Positions 17,893-27,545 are shown, counted from the first letter of the stretch. The stretch is DNA of 64,000 bases from Bacillus sp. FJAT-42315 (GCF_002797375.1 NZ_KZ454941.1:1753090-1817089), one strand, 5' to 3'. Made by a program: numbers and translations. Notes: generated by a model from the letters alone, not told the origin.

Positions 17893-18494
17893 AAAATTTT
17901 TGGAAATATGCGTGTATCGGAATAGTGGCGGTGAACTTATTCGTGTTGATCGCGATCGGTGTGATGTTATTCTCTCCTATGAAGGACGATGCGATGCCGA
18001 CAGATTCGCCTTTAGAAGGAGCAGTTGAGTTTCAAGTAAAGTCGAATAAAGAAGATTTAAATAGAATGATACAATCCTATATTGAACAAGAAGCGAAAAA
18101 TAGTCCGATAGAATTGAATATGTACTTAAAAGATGAAGTGATTATGTATGGACAAATACCGGTGTTTTCAAGTGGGATTGACTATAAGCTGACGTTCGAA
18201 CCGAAAGCATTAGACAATGGTGACATTGTGTTAAAGCAAAAAGAAATGAAGATGGGACGAGTGGATCTTCCTGTATCTTATGTGATGAAGACGGCTCGAG
18301 ATGCCTATCCATTCCCGAAGTGGGTGAAATTTATGCCGAACGATCAAATGATCTATCTGTCATTGAACGAGCTAGAGTTGAAAAGCGATGTGAAAGTGCG
18401 TGCCGATCGCTTTGACTTGAAAAAAGATGATATTCAATTTACGTTAATGCTTTTAGAAGAAGAACAAGGAAACAACGAAGCCGCTCAACAGTAA
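17889..18494 (+). CDS. ypmS: YpmS family (DUF2140) membrane-anchored protein
   Basis: 201 residues with one N-terminal membrane anchor (residues ~8-30) and a large extracytoplasmic domain. Blocks such as VEFQVKSNKEDLNRMIQSYIEQE and the FxxYPFPKWVKFMP stretch match the YpmS/DUF2140 family, whose role is not known. The ATG overlaps the ypmR stop codon, so the two are translationally coupled and probably act together at the cell surface. A terminator overlaps its 3' end. Confidence 0.85.
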   Translation: MKNFWKYACIGIVAVNLFVLIAIGVMLFSPMKDDAMPTDSPLEGAVEFQVKSNKEDLNRMIQSYIEQEAKNSPIELNMYLKDEVIMYGQIPVFSSGIDYKLTFEPKALDNGDIVLKQKEMKMGRVDLPVSYVMKTARDAYPFPKWVKFMPNDQMIYLSLNELELKSDVKVRADRFDLKKDDIQFTLMLLEEEQGNNEAAQQ

Positions 18495-18511
18495 TCGAGC
18501 GGCTTGTTTTG
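18480..18511 (+). terminator. Terminator after ypmS
   Basis: GCCGCTC / GAGCGGC hairpin overlapping the end of the gene, then TTGTTTTG. Confidence 0.8.
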
Positions 18512-18575
18512 CGCAGAAATTTCTTTACATTTTCTATCATTCTCCTTTATATTGAGGAAAAAAGGGGGAAAAGAA

Positions 18576-18800
18576 GTGCGGAAATCATTTTTTCATTATT
18601 TAATGAAGCATCGAGAAGAGCCTCCACGCGATGATGTCGCGGATTTTGCTAATTATGCGTTTAAGGATCATAGCTTTCCGAAGCATGAAGCAAGCTACGA
18701 TGAATTAAGCCGATACTTAGAACTTAACGGGCTCTATTTACGGAGCATGGCCGTTTTTGATGAAGCGTGGGAAAGATATATCGAAGAAGAAAAAATTTAA
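18576..18800 (+). CDS. yozE: YozE family small protein (UPF0346)
   Basis: The GTG at 18576 is the true start: AAGGGGGAAAAGAA precedes it and the homologous region begins there. The longer frame from 18504 runs through the upstream terminator. The 74-residue product has the YozE pattern FHYLMKHR..., FANYAFKDHSFPK, YLELNG, FDEAW. It is a small helical cytoplasmic protein of unknown function, found widely in Bacilli. Confidence 0.9.
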   Translation: MRKSFFHYLMKHREEPPRDDVADFANYAFKDHSFPKHEASYDELSRYLELNGLYLRSMAVFDEAWERYIEEEKI

Positions 18801-18868
18801 AAAATGAAACCTTTTGTTTTTGTTTGCGTATCATTAGGTAGCAAAAAAATTATTAGGGGGAATTCTCA

Positions 18869-19639
18869 ATGTCATTTTTCGGTAAAGTACTAGCAAGCTT
18901 TGGTGTAGGTGGAGCGAGAGTAGATACGAAGTTAGAGCGCTCTGAATATACAGCTGGAGATATGATGCGTGGTAAGGTGGAGATTTATGGCGGCAACGTT
19001 CCTCAAGATATTGATTCGATTTACTTAAAGGTAAACACAACGTACACACGCGAAACGGATGATCATAAATATACTGATTATGCTGCAGTCAAAAAGCAGA
19101 AGCTAAATGAGCCTTTTACGATCGGGGTAGGAGAGACGAAAGTGATTCCGTTTGAATTAGAATTGCCGATGGATACGCCAATCACTTATGGTAAAACGCG
19201 TGTATGGGTCGAAACGGGCTTAGATATTAAAAATGCAGTCGATCCGGAAGATAAAGATTACATAGAAGTGCGTCCGACACTACTTGCGGCAAAGATTTTA
19301 GAAGAAATCGAGCTACTTGGTTTTCGTTTACGTAAAGTTGATTGTGAACAGGCTTCGTTAAAAATTGCGAGCCACTATCCGTTCGTTCAGGAATTTGAAT
19401 TTGTCCCAACGTCCGGAGTGTTCCGCGGTCGCCTTGATGAACTAGAACTAATGTTTATTTCCCAAACAGAGCAATCCGCTCAGCTATTAATCGAAGTCGA
19501 TCGCAAAGCGAGAGGGTTAGGCGGTTTTCTCGCAGAGGCGCTTGATATAGATGAAAGTCTCGTCAATGTTCATATTACGACACAAGACTTGCCACAGCTA
19601 AGAGAAAAGCTAACGCAAATCATTTCTGCTCATATGTAA
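18869..19639 (+). CDS. spo0M: Sporulation control protein Spo0M
   Basis: 256 residues starting MSFFGKVLASFGVGGARVDTKLE, the typical Spo0M N terminus, and an arrestin-like beta-sandwich pattern (YTAGDMMRGKVEIYGG, then a second half from ~residue 130). Spo0M influences entry into sporulation in B. subtilis and also occurs in related bacilli. The ribosome binding site AGGGGG is 8 nt upstream. It is an independent gene with 68 bp separating it from yozE. Its presence supports an endospore-forming host. Confidence 0.92.
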   Translation: MSFFGKVLASFGVGGARVDTKLERSEYTAGDMMRGKVEIYGGNVPQDIDSIYLKVNTTYTRETDDHKYTDYAAVKKQKLNEPFTIGVGETKVIPFELELPMDTPITYGKTRVWVETGLDIKNAVDPEDKDYIEVRPTLLAAKILEEIELLGFRLRKVDCEQASLKIASHYPFVQEFEFVPTSGVFRGRLDELELMFISQTEQSAQLLIEVDRKARGLGGFLAEALDIDESLVNVHITTQDLPQLREKLTQIISAHM

Positions 19640-19707
19640 CAATTGCAACTGTCATATAAAAACATTAAAATGAATGATGCAATAGCTATCCCACTGGAGG
19701 TTTGATC

Positions 19708-20412
19708 ATGAGCATTCATATTGGAGCAAAGGAACATGAAATTGCTGAAACAGTCCTTTTACCAGGAGATCCATTAAGAGCAAAATATATTGCTGAAACG
19801 TTTTTAGACAATCCTGTTTGCTATAATGAAGTACGCAATATGTTCGGCTATACAGGGACTTATAAAGGGAAAAGAGTGTCTGTCCAAGGTACTGGAATGG
19901 GTGTTCCATCCATTTCGATCTACATTAATGAATTAATGCAAAGCTACAATGTCCAAAACTTAATTCGCGTAGGAACTTGTGGCGCTCTTCAAAAAGATGT
20001 GAAAGTACGCGACGTCATTTTAGCGATGAGTGCGTCAACGGATTCACAAATGAACCGCTTCACATTTAATGGCATTGATTATGCCCCGACAGCGAACTGG
20101 GATTTATTGAAGAAGGCCTATGACGCTGGGATAGAAAAAGGGCTTCATTTAAAAGTAGGTAACGTATTTACGGCAGATATGTTCTATAACGACAATGCCG
20201 AGCATCAAAAATGGGCTGACTATGGCATGTTAGCGATTGAAATGGAAACGTCTGCTCTTTACACATTGGCAGCGAAATTTGGCCGCAAAGCGCTTTCTGT
20301 ATTAACAGTGAGTGATCACATTATTACAGGAGAAGAAACGACAGCGGAAGAACGCCAAACGACATTTAACGAAATGATTGAAGTCGCTTTAGAAGCGGCG
20401 ATTCAAGAGTAA
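19708..20412 (+). CDS. deoD: Purine nucleoside phosphorylase DeoD
   Basis: 234 residues. ATG at 19708, with GGAGG upstream, is the natural start; a TTG two codons earlier is in frame. Cleaves purine (deoxy)ribonucleosides with phosphate. Signatures of the hexameric NP-I family are [14 protein letters not shown], the [16 protein letters not shown] segment, RVGTCGAL, the [10 protein letters not shown] substrate site, and SVLTVSDHI with the catalytic Asp. B. subtilis also has deoD next to yodJ, so the order is conserved. Confidence 0.96.
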   Translation: MSIHIGAKEHEIAETVLLPGDPLRAKYIAETFLDNPVCYNEVRNMFGYTGTYKGKRVSVQGTGMGVPSISIYINELMQSYNVQNLIRVGTCGALQKDVKVRDVILAMSASTDSQMNRFTFNGIDYAPTANWDLLKKAYDAGIEKGLHLKVGNVFTADMFYNDNAEHQKWADYGMLAIEMETSALYTLAAKFGRKALSVLTVSDHIITGEETTAEERQTTFNEMIEVALEAAIQE

Positions 20413-20422
20413 TCATGGAGAA

Positions 20423-20452
20423 GGCCAGCCTAGCATAAAAAGGCTGGTTTTC
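20423..20452 (+). terminator. Terminator after deoD
   Basis: GCCAGCCT / AGGCTGG hairpin with TTTTCC tail, between deoD and the yodJ-like gene. Confidence 0.8.
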
Positions 20453-20490
20453 CTATGTCAAATGAAATTATGGGGAAATCAGGTGACGAA

Positions 20491-21264
20491 ATGAAGAAAA
20501 CGGGTTTAGTATTGACAGCCGCATTATTACTGGGCGGATGTCAGTCGTCAGATGAGGAGAAGAAAGTAGAGAAGCAAGAAACGACTCAAGAAGAGAAAAA
20601 AGTGAGCCAGCCGTCTGGCCCGCAGCTTGAAGCTGTTTTTTTCAATGAAGTGAAGCAAGTGGATGGAAAAGCTGTGATTGCCAATCCAGAGAATGTGCTA
20701 GCGTTAGTCAATAAGGAATTTACTTTGCCAGGGGATTATAAGCCAGCCGATTTAGTGCGTCCGAACGTGCCTTTTTCCTTTGGTAATCAAGACATTGAAA
20801 AAAGCTATATGAGAAAAGAAGCGGCGGACGCGATGGAGGGAATGTTCCAAGCGGCAGAGCAAGAAGGCATTCATTTATTTGCTGTTTCTGGCTATCGCTC
20901 GTATGAACGGCAGCAACAAATTTTGGCGAGTCAAATCGCTAAAGTAGGAGAAGAGAAAGCGTTAGAGGCGGTGGCTCCACCGGGTTCGAGTGAGCATCAA
21001 ACAGGGTTGACGATGGACATTTCCGCAGAAAGTGTGCAATTTGATCTCGTTCAATCGTTTGAAACGACACCAGAAGGTCAGTGGCTAGAGCAAAACGCTC
21101 ACAAATTCGGATTCATCTTGCGCTATCCGAAAAGCAAAGAAGATGTGACACAATATATGTATGAGCCGTGGCATTTCCGTTACGTTGGAAAGGATGCGGC
21201 GAAAGAGATCTTTGAAAATGGCTGGACGCTTGAAGAATATTTTAACAATGTAGAAAAGATTTAA
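20491..21264 (+). CDS. yodJ: D-alanyl-D-alanine carboxypeptidase lipoprotein (VanY family, YodJ)
   Basis: The ATG at 20491 begins a lipoprotein signal (KKTGLVLTAALLLGGC) and has AGGTGA upstream, so it is preferred over ATG 20455. A Glu/Lys-rich linker follows and then the VanY/LAS metallopeptidase domain. Zinc-site motifs are SSEHQTGLTMDIS (SxHxxGxxxD) and EPWHFRYVG (ExWH). It trims the terminal D-Ala from peptidoglycan stem peptides outside the membrane. The deoD-yodJ order is as in B. subtilis. A strong terminator follows. Confidence 0.9.
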   Translation: MKKTGLVLTAALLLGGCQSSDEEKKVEKQETTQEEKKVSQPSGPQLEAVFFNEVKQVDGKAVIANPENVLALVNKEFTLPGDYKPADLVRPNVPFSFGNQDIEKSYMRKEAADAMEGMFQAAEQEGIHLFAVSGYRSYERQQQILASQIAKVGEEKALEAVAPPGSSEHQTGLTMDISAESVQFDLVQSFETTPEGQWLEQNAHKFGFILRYPKSKEDVTQYMYEPWHFRYVGKDAAKEIFENGWTLEEYFNNVEKI

Positions 21265-21271
21265 GAAGTCC

Positions 21272-21319
21272 ATACTAAGTGGCAAAAGGAAACGAGGATC
21301 GCCACTTAGTATTTTTTTC
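21272..21319 (+). terminator. Terminator after yodJ
   Basis: Perfect 12-bp stem ATACTAAGTGGC (21272-21283) / GCCACTTAGTAT (21301-21312), then TTTTTTC. Confidence 0.9.
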
Positions 21320-21349
21320 TTGACTAATATACCATACATGGGTATAGTA
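21320..21349 (+). promoter_or_regulatory. Copper operon promoter with CsoR operator
   Basis: TTGACT (21320-21325), 17-nt spacer, TATAGT (21343-21348). The spacer and -10 box carry the pseudo-palindrome ATACCATACATGGGTATAGTAT (ATACC...GGGTAT), the layout of B. subtilis CsoR operators. Apo-CsoR would block RNA polymerase here and release on Cu(I). Confidence 0.8.
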
Positions 21350-21371
21350 TAAAGTGAGAGGGGTGGAAATT

Positions 21372-21674
21372 ATGGGAAATGAACCACATCGTACCGTGTC
21401 TCATCGAAACGAGGAGCAGAAGAAACAATTATTAAATCGGTTAAACCGAATTGAAGGCCAAGTGCGTGGAATTCAAAAAATGATTGATGAAGATCGTTAT
21501 TGTGTCGATATTCTTGTGCAAATTACGGCGATTCAATCAGCGTTAAAAAATGTCGGGATGCACGTTCTTGAAGATCATACGAATCATTGTGTCGCTGGTG
21601 CAATTCAATCAGGTGAGGGGAAAGCTGCTATCGACGAATTAATGAAAGTGTTTAATCAATTTAGTCGAACATAA
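21372..21674 (+). CDS. csoR: Copper-sensing repressor CsoR
   Basis: The 100-residue product starts at ATG 21372 (GGGGTGG upstream). It is an all-helical DUF156 repressor with the Cu(I) ligand set Cys44, His69 and Cys73 (RYCVDILVQ, EDHTNHCV). The LNRIEGQVRGIQKMI segment carries the conserved Arg residues for DNA contact. The operator lies just upstream and copA and copZ just downstream, so it is autoregulatory within a csoR-copA-copZ operon, whereas B. subtilis keeps csoR as a separate unit. Confidence 0.95.
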   Translation: MGNEPHRTVSHRNEEQKKQLLNRLNRIEGQVRGIQKMIDEDRYCVDILVQITAIQSALKNVGMHVLEDHTNHCVAGAIQSGEGKAAIDELMKVFNQFSRT

Positions 21675-21708
21675 AGGGAAAAAGAGTTGACGAAAGAAGG
21701 GAATAAAG

Positions 21709-24105
21709 ATGAGTCAACAACAAGTCAATTTGAAAATATCCGGCATGACGTGTGCCGCTTGCTCCACTAGAATTGAAAAAGTGTTAAACAAAATGGATGG
21801 TGTAGAGGCGAATGTCAATTTAACGATGGAAACCGCAACGGTTACGATCGATAATGAGCAAGTGTCTGCGAAAGAGGTTGCGGAAAGAATCGAAAAGATG
21901 GGCTATGGTGTGCGCACCGAAAAGGTCGAGCTAGATGTTTTTGGCATGACATGTGCCGCTTGTTCTGCGAGGATCGAAAAAGTGCTCAACAAAATGGATG
22001 GTGTCAAAACAGCCGTCGTAAACTTGACGGCAGAAACGGCATCGGTTGAATTTGAATCCGGTGTTACTTCTGTTGACAGCATTGTCGCAAGGATCGAAAA
22101 ACTTGGATTTGAAGCGAAGGAAAAGCAAGGGCAGCAAGAGAAAGCAGCTCATAAAGAAGAGGAATATGAAGCGAAGAAACGGAAGCTTCTCATTTCAACT
22201 TTATTATCATTGCCGCTTCTCTATACGATGTTTGCTCACTTTCCATTTGATACGCATATACCCGTGCCTCATATTTTGATGAATCCATGGGTGCAGCTCC
22301 TATTGGCGACGCCGGTTCAGTTTATTATTGGCTGGTCCTTTTATGAAGGGGCGTACAAAGCGTTACGCAATAAAAGTGCTAATATGGATGTGTTAGTGGC
22401 ATTAGGAACATCCGCTGCCTATTTCTACAGTTTGTTTGAAGCGTTTCGCACAATGGGAACGAATGAAGCGCCGCATTTATATTTTGAAACGAGTGCGGTG
22501 TTAATTACATTAATTTTATTCGGTAAGTTACTAGAAGCAAGAGCGAAGGGACGGACGACTGAAGCGATTTCTTCTCTTTTGAATTTACAGGCGAAATATG
22601 CGACAGTAATAAAGGATGGGCAAGAAGTACAACTGCCAGTTGAACAAGTGGTGCCAGGGGATCTCCTGTTAGTGAAGCCGGGTGAGAAGATTCCTGTTGA
22701 CGGCGTGATTCAATCTGGAACGACCAGTGTCGATGAATCGATGATTACCGGCGAATCGATTCCAGTTGAAAAAATGATCGGTGATACGGTTATTGGAGCA
22801 ACGATCAATAAAAATGGCTCGCTAACGGTGCAAGCAGTAAAAGTAGGAGAAGAAACAGCTCTTTCCGGTATTATTCGTGCTGTGGAACAAGCGCAAGGAA
22901 GCAAAGCACCAATTCAACGTGTCGCTGATCGAGTGTCTGGTATTTTTGTTCCGATCGTAGTCGTGATTGCTCTTGTCACGTTTTTCGTGTGGCTCGCATT
23001 CGTCGATCGTGGCAACACAGCAGCGGCCCTTGAAGCGGCGATTGCTGTACTAGTGATTGCTTGCCCTTGTGCATTGGGGCTTGCTACGCCGACATCAATT
23101 ATGGTCGGTTCTGGAAAAGGGGCTGAAAATGGGATTTTATTTAAGGGTGGAGAGCATTTAGAAAACGCTCAACGCTTAAATGCCATTATCCTCGATAAAA
23201 CGGGCACGATCACAAAAGGGAAGCCGGAAGTGACTGATTTTGAAGCGATGGACGAAGAGGTTCTTTCGCTGTTAGCATCAGCGGAAAAACAGTCTGAACA
23301 TCCTTTAGCAGAAGCGATTGTTCGCTATGCCGAGGAACAAGGAGTTCAAATGATTGCTCCTACGGCATTTGAAGCAATTCCAGGTCACGGCATTCAAGCA
23401 GAAATTGCTGGAAAGAAAGTGCTTGTTGGTTCGCGCAAATGGATGAAGGAAAACGGCGTTGACTTTCATCCATACAAAGACAAAATGTTCCAGCTAGAGG
23501 AGCAAGGGAAAACAGCGATGTTAATTGCTGTTGATCAGCGCTTAAGTGGTTTGATTGCTGTAGCCGATACGATTAAAGAAACAGCGAAACAAGCGATCGA
23601 GCACTTAGTCAAGGAAGGCATCGACGTTTATATGCTCACTGGAGACAACAGTCGTACAGCGAAAGCGATTGGCCAAGAAGTAGGCATTGAAGAGGCACGT
23701 ATTTTCGCTGAAGTATTACCGCAAGATAAAGCACATAAAGTCGAGGAGCTACAAGCGAAAGGCTTCGTTGTCGGCATGGTGGGAGATGGCATTAATGATG
23801 CCCCAGCATTAGCTCTTGCTGATGTCGGGATGGCGATTGGTACCGGAACCGATGTGGCAATTGAAGCGGCTGACATTACGTTACTTGGCGGTGACTTACT
23901 GCTTATTCCAAAAGCGATTAAGCTCAGCAAAGCCACGATCAAAAACATTCGTCAAAATTTATTTTGGGCACTAATTTACAATGGAGTCGGTATTCCGATT
24001 GCAGCGTTTGGTTTACTCGCTCCGTGGGTAGCGGGTGCGGCGATGGCGTTTAGCTCCGTCTCCGTTGTCACCAACTCCCTGCGCTTAAAACGAGTTAAAA
24101 TTTAA
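21709..24105 (+). CDS. copA: Copper-exporting P1B-type ATPase CopA
   Basis: 798 residues. Two N-terminal HMA domains ([13 protein letters not shown] and [13 protein letters not shown]) are followed by about eight membrane helices. The ion-pathway CPC motif is at 452-454 ([13 protein letters not shown]), the phosphorylated Asp496 is in DKTGT, the HP motif is in SEHPLAEAI, and [10 protein letters not shown] and [10 protein letters not shown] are present. It pumps Cu(I) out of the cell. The two HMA domains share long identical stretches (for example [12 protein letters not shown]), which suggests a fairly recent internal duplication or conversion; the first lacks a residue in its second strand. 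Confidence 0.97.
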   Translation: MSQQQVNLKISGMTCAACSTRIEKVLNKMDGVEANVNLTMETATVTIDNEQVSAKEVAERIEKMGYGVRTEKVELDVFGMTCAACSARIEKVLNKMDGVKTAVVNLTAETASVEFESGVTSVDSIVARIEKLGFEAKEKQGQQEKAAHKEEEYEAKKRKLLISTLLSLPLLYTMFAHFPFDTHIPVPHILMNPWVQLLLATPVQFIIGWSFYEGAYKALRNKSANMDVLVALGTSAAYFYSLFEAFRTMGTNEAPHLYFETSAVLITLILFGKLLEARAKGRTTEAISSLLNLQAKYATVIKDGQEVQLPVEQVVPGDLLLVKPGEKIPVDGVIQSGTTSVDESMITGESIPVEKMIGDTVIGATINKNGSLTVQAVKVGEETALSGIIRAVEQAQGSKAPIQRVADRVSGIFVPIVVVIALVTFFVWLAFVDRGNTAAALEAAIAVLVIACPCALGLATPTSIMVGSGKGAENGILFKGGEHLENAQRLNAIILDKTGTITKGKPEVTDFEAMDEEVLSLLASAEKQSEHPLAEAIVRYAEEQGVQMIAPTAFEAIPGHGIQAEIAGKKVLVGSRKWMKENGVDFHPYKDKMFQLEEQGKTAMLIAVDQRLSGLIAVADTIKETAKQAIEHLVKEGIDVYMLTGDNSRTAKAIGQEVGIEEARIFAEVLPQDKAHKVEELQAKGFVVGMVGDGINDAPALALADVGMAIGTGTDVAIEAADITLLGGDLLLIPKAIKLSKATIKNIRQNLFWALIYNGVGIPIAAFGLLAPWVAGAAMAFSSVSVVTNSLRLKRVKI

Positions 24106-24123
24106 AAATTGGAGGATACAAAC

Positions 24124-24330
24124 ATGGAACAAACAACTTTACAAGTAAAAGGAATGACTTGCGGACATTGTGAGAAAGCAGTGAAATCCGCTTTATTAGA
24201 AGTAGAAGGTGTGAAAGAGGTTACGGTTGATTTACCAACTGGTTCAGTAGCAGTTGCCTTTGACGCAGAAAAAGCAACAGTCGCTCAAATGAAAGAGACG
24301 GTAGAAGACCAAGGATATGATGTAGAATAA
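24124..24330 (+). CDS. copZ: Copper chaperone CopZ
   Basis: 68 residues; ATG at 24124 with TTGGAGGA upstream, 18 bp after copA. A single HMA domain with GMTCGHCEKAVKSAL, the Cu(I)-binding MTCxHC, and VEDQGYDVE at the end. It ferries Cu(I) to CopA and to CsoR. Last gene of the copper operon, followed by a terminator. Confidence 0.96.
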   Translation: MEQTTLQVKGMTCGHCEKAVKSALLEVEGVKEVTVDLPTGSVAVAFDAEKATVAQMKETVEDQGYDVE

Positions 24331-24337
24331 GTGAAAA

Positions 24338-24375
24338 AGCTTCCCATTCAATGAAATGGGGAGTTTTTTCTTTTT
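24338..24375 (+). terminator. Terminator of the copper operon
   Basis: GCTTCCCATT / AATGGGGAG stem with a T-rich tail TTTTTTCTTTTTT. Confidence 0.85.
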
Positions 24376-24439
24376 TATTATTTGAAAAACTGTTAGAATG
24401 GAAGAGTTGAAAAATAACTGTACTAAAGGATGGAAAGCG

Positions 24440-25921
24440 GTGAGCAACATGGAAGAAAATCAGTCAGAACAATCTGGTGACAAGCAAGCCCATTATATTC
24501 ATTTGAAGAAGTTTCATTTCGTTATGCTTGTATTCTTTCTCGTCTTTGTCTCAGCAGCTATTACCACGATTGTTCTAGCTTTCGGCGATGAAAAAGCAGC
24601 GGAAGTGGGCGTGACGCCTCGTAATGAGTTTGCCAAGTTATATGACGCATATGACAAGTTACAAAGTAACTATTACAAGGACTTAAATAAAGATCAGCTC
24701 ATAGATGGTGCAATTAATGGTATGTTGGACTCACTAGATGATCCATATTCAGATTATATGGATCAAAAAGAAGCAAAAAGCTTTCATGAAAGTGTTTCAG
24801 CATCTTTTGAAGGAATTGGTGCTGAAATTAGAGAAGAAGATGGAACGATTATGATTGTTTCGCCAATTAAAGGGTCACCAGCGGAAAAGGCGGGTATTAA
24901 ACCGAATGATAAAGTTCTTTCGGTTGATGGCAAGAGCGTTCAGGGAATGAGTTCCTCTGAAGCGGTCATGTTGATTCGCGGCGAAAAAGGCACGAAAGTC
25001 AAATTGAAAATTCAACGTGCCGGAACACCGAAACCAATCGAAATGACGATCGTACGTGATGAAATTCCGGTCGAAACGGTTTATGCTACAATGGATGATC
25101 ATAAAGTCGCTCATATTCAAATTACGAGCTTTTCCGATCATACGGCAGAAGAATTGAAAAAAGCAATAAAAGATATGGAATCCCAAGGGATGACATCCAT
25201 GATTCTTGATTTGCGCCAAAATCCTGGCGGGTTATTGGACCAAGCAGTAGAAATTACGAGCATGTTTGTCCCAGAGGGCGAAGTGCTATTCCAAGTGGAA
25301 GACCACACAGGAAAACGTGAGAAGTTTGTGTCCGACGGCAAGCCGAAGTTCGATCTTCCAGTCGCTGTACTTGTTGACGAAGGAAGCGCTAGTGCATCGG
25401 AAATTTTTGCCGCAGCGATGAAAGAATCAGCTGGTATTCCGATCATTGGTGAGAAAACTTTCGGGAAAGGAACCGTTCAAACATCCGAAGAATTCAAGGA
25501 CGGCTCTAACATGAAATTTACAACCGCAAAATGGTTAACACCGAAAGGGAACTGGATTCATAAAAAAGGCGTTACACCGGATACAGTGGTGAAATTACCG
25601 GACTATGCCAACCTAGCCTTCTTAAATCCAGATCAACCATTGAAGCTAGATCAATTATCAGATGAAGTAAAGAATGCCGAGAAGATGCTAGAGGCGATCG
25701 GTATCAATCCTGGAAAAGTAGACGGCTTTTTTGATGAACAAACAGAGATCGCTGTGAAACAATTCCAAGAGCGAATCGGGCTTGAAATAACCGGCATCAT
25801 TGAAGGTAAAACATCACTCGAACTCATGGCGAAGCTAAGAGAGCAAATTGAACAAAATGATACGCAAAAACAAAAAGCCATCGAGATTTTAACGAAGCAG
25901 AAAGTTCCAGCTGCTTCCTAA
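24440..25921 (+). CDS. Carboxy-terminal processing protease (S41, CtpA/CtpB type)
   Basis: Start taken at GTG 24440 (AAAGGA 9 nt upstream); ATG at 24449 is the close alternative. One N-terminal membrane anchor (FHFVMLVFFLVFVSAAITTIVL), then a PDZ domain (SPIKGSPAEKAGIKPND...). The S41 catalytic core has the Ser/Lys dyad in DEGSASASEIFAAAM and EKTFGKGTVQT. A C-terminal peptidoglycan-binding-like domain ends the protein (VDGFFDEQTEIAVKQFQ). CtpB in B. subtilis cleaves SpoIVFA during sporulation; CtpA is its vegetative paralogue. I cannot choose between them from sequence alone. Confidence 0.9.
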   Translation: MSNMEENQSEQSGDKQAHYIHLKKFHFVMLVFFLVFVSAAITTIVLAFGDEKAAEVGVTPRNEFAKLYDAYDKLQSNYYKDLNKDQLIDGAINGMLDSLDDPYSDYMDQKEAKSFHESVSASFEGIGAEIREEDGTIMIVSPIKGSPAEKAGIKPNDKVLSVDGKSVQGMSSSEAVMLIRGEKGTKVKLKIQRAGTPKPIEMTIVRDEIPVETVYATMDDHKVAHIQITSFSDHTAEELKKAIKDMESQGMTSMILDLRQNPGGLLDQAVEITSMFVPEGEVLFQVEDHTGKREKFVSDGKPKFDLPVAVLVDEGSASASEIFAAAMKESAGIPIIGEKTFGKGTVQTSEEFKDGSNMKFTTAKWLTPKGNWIHKKGVTPDTVVKLPDYANLAFLNPDQPLKLDQLSDEVKNAEKMLEAIGINPGKVDGFFDEQTEIAVKQFQERIGLEITGIIEGKTSLELMAKLREQIEQNDTQKQKAIEILTKQKVPAAS

Positions 25922-25925
25922 TGCA

Positions 25926-25976
25926 AAAAAAGGCTGTTTCAAAGAGAGTTTCTGCTCTTTGAAAGCAGCCTTTTCT
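25926..25976 (+). terminator. Terminator after the S41 protease gene
   Basis: AAGGCTGTTTCAAAGAG pairs with CTCTTTGAAAGCAGCCTT (one mismatch), tail TTTTCTG. Confidence 0.85.
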
Positions 25977-26008
25977 GTTGATTAACTACATAAAAAAGGG
26001 TGAGCAGG

Positions 26009-26920
26009 ATGAAAAAACAAGTATATGTGCTGTCAGGGTTTTTAGGAAGCGGCAAAACGACGTTATTAAAGCAGCTATTACAGCATTTAAAGTTAAATGA
26101 TCGCCGACCAGCCGTATTAATGAATGAACTAGGAGACATTTCAATCGATTCCGATGAAGTTGACGAGGAGACGCCGTTAAAAGAGCTCTTAAACGGCTGT
26201 ATTTGCTGTACGATTCAAGACAAGCTAGAAGCGCAATTACAGGAGCTGTTATTAACAGAAGAATTCGATGACTTAATTATTGAAACGACGGGAGCGGCAC
26301 ATCCGGTAGAAGCGATTGATGCCATTATGTCCCCTCTGTTTGCGGAACAGCTACAATGGAAAGGAATCATTACGATCATTGATTGCCTGGCTTGGAAAAA
26401 TCGAGCGAACCTATCACCAGCCGTGTTGCAATTGATGTACGAGCAAATTAAGCATGCCGATTTATTAATCATTAATAAAATCGATCTTGTCTCTGAAATG
26501 GATCAAGGGATGATTACCTATGATATTCAACAAATCAATGCGAATGCTCCGGTTTGCTTAACAACGAATGCTAAAGTTTCAATGAAGCAGCTAAGCGAAA
26601 TGAACATGTCTCCTAAAGGTGAAAGAACGGCTGTTCATGCCCATCAACATCTACATTTGACCGTCTTTAGCCATACGTTTCATGGCAGCGTCGATATCGA
26701 AGCATTTGAGCAATGGCTGCGAGGAACGAGCGAGCAACTGTACCGGATGAAGGGATACGTACCTGTCCGCAATAGGCAATACCCGATGCTGTTTCAATAT
26801 TCCTATGGTATGCCTTTATGGATCCCAGAAGAAATGAATATGCCGAAAAACATTGTCATCATTGGTGAAGGTCTAAATCAAGAGGTAATCATTTCCGAAT
26901 TAAAGGCGTTGGAAAAATAA
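26009..26920 (+). CDS. CobW/G3E-family GTPase, putative metallochaperone
   Basis: 303 residues, ATG at 26009 with AAAGGGTGAG upstream. P-loop GFLGSGKTT, the metal-binding CxCC motif in NGCICCTI, Walker B region DDLIIETTGAAHP and guanine-specificity NKID. A C-terminal CobW_C-like domain with HxHxH (HAHQHLHL) follows. Members insert or deliver zinc or cobalt; several are Zur-regulated. No Zur box is evident in the 60 bp upstream, so the metal stays open. It stands alone between two terminators. Confidence 0.85.
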   Translation: MKKQVYVLSGFLGSGKTTLLKQLLQHLKLNDRRPAVLMNELGDISIDSDEVDEETPLKELLNGCICCTIQDKLEAQLQELLLTEEFDDLIIETTGAAHPVEAIDAIMSPLFAEQLQWKGIITIIDCLAWKNRANLSPAVLQLMYEQIKHADLLIINKIDLVSEMDQGMITYDIQQINANAPVCLTTNAKVSMKQLSEMNMSPKGERTAVHAHQHLHLTVFSHTFHGSVDIEAFEQWLRGTSEQLYRMKGYVPVRNRQYPMLFQYSYGMPLWIPEEMNMPKNIVIIGEGLNQEVIISELKALEK

Positions 26921-26986
26921 AAGACTTTATCCTTGCTTCATATACCCCTTGTAGTATAAAATAACATTTGGAAAGGGGTTGTTATC

Positions 26987-27319
26987 ATGTTCATAGTGCT
27001 TATGTTATTATTATTCTCATTCATTTTTATCGGGATTTCTTATCGATACTGGCCAGTTTCAGTCAAGAAAATCCAATTGGACGAGGTAGAATCCTATCCA
27101 ATTATTGACGTTAGAGACTATCAGGAAGCGAACCAAGTACCTGTACAAGAAGCGATCCAAATGCCATGTGGGTATATTCCGCGCTACGCCCCTGATTTGA
27201 ATGAAAAAGTAGTCTATATCGCTGCTGGAAATACGGTGGAGTGTAATTTTGCTGTTCGACTGTTGAAAAGATTTGATATTGAAGTCAAAGGCTGTATTTG
27301 CATGAATAGTTCTTGTTAA
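26987..27319 (+). CDS. Membrane-anchored rhodanese-like protein without catalytic Cys
   Basis: 110 residues. One N-terminal membrane helix (residues 2-20), then a rhodanese fold: YPIIDVRDYQEA is the first signature, and VVYIAAGNT is where the active-site loop CRxGxR/S should be. Ala stands in place of the catalytic Cys, so sulfur transfer by the usual route is unlikely. The C terminus carries GCICMNSSC, a Cys cluster that might bind metal. Function unknown. Confidence 0.7.
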   Translation: MFIVLMLLLFSFIFIGISYRYWPVSVKKIQLDEVESYPIIDVRDYQEANQVPVQEAIQMPCGYIPRYAPDLNEKVVYIAAGNTVECNFAVRLLKRFDIEVKGCICMNSSC

Positions 27320-27510
27320 GCTTGTTCTTTATTTGTCATAATTGTTACATTAGTTAAGTGTCTATTCAGCTAATCTAGCTAATATTTCTGCCAATTTTTT
27401 GATAGTGTGTGATAATCTAAATGATCATTGAATTTATTCACAATAAAGGAAATTTATCTTAAATGCTGATATGATCAAGTGTCATCGAGTCTTATACCGA
27501 GAAAAATAAA
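27320..27510. other. AT-rich intergenic stretch before the CAP-protein gene
   Basis: No reading frame with a ribosome binding site and no known riboswitch consensus was recognised. It contains scattered short AT-rich inverted sequences and ends at the hairpin at 27511. Confidence 0.4.
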
Positions 27511-27545
27511 AGCCAGCGGGTCTCAATTGAGACAGCTGGTTTTCT
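27511..27545 (+). terminator. Terminator-like hairpin upstream of the CAP-protein gene
   Basis: AGCCAGC pairs with GCTGGTT; inside it GTCTCAATTGAGAC is a perfect palindrome; the tail is TTTTCTTG. It could end the rhodanese-like transcript about 190 bp after its stop. Confidence 0.65.
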
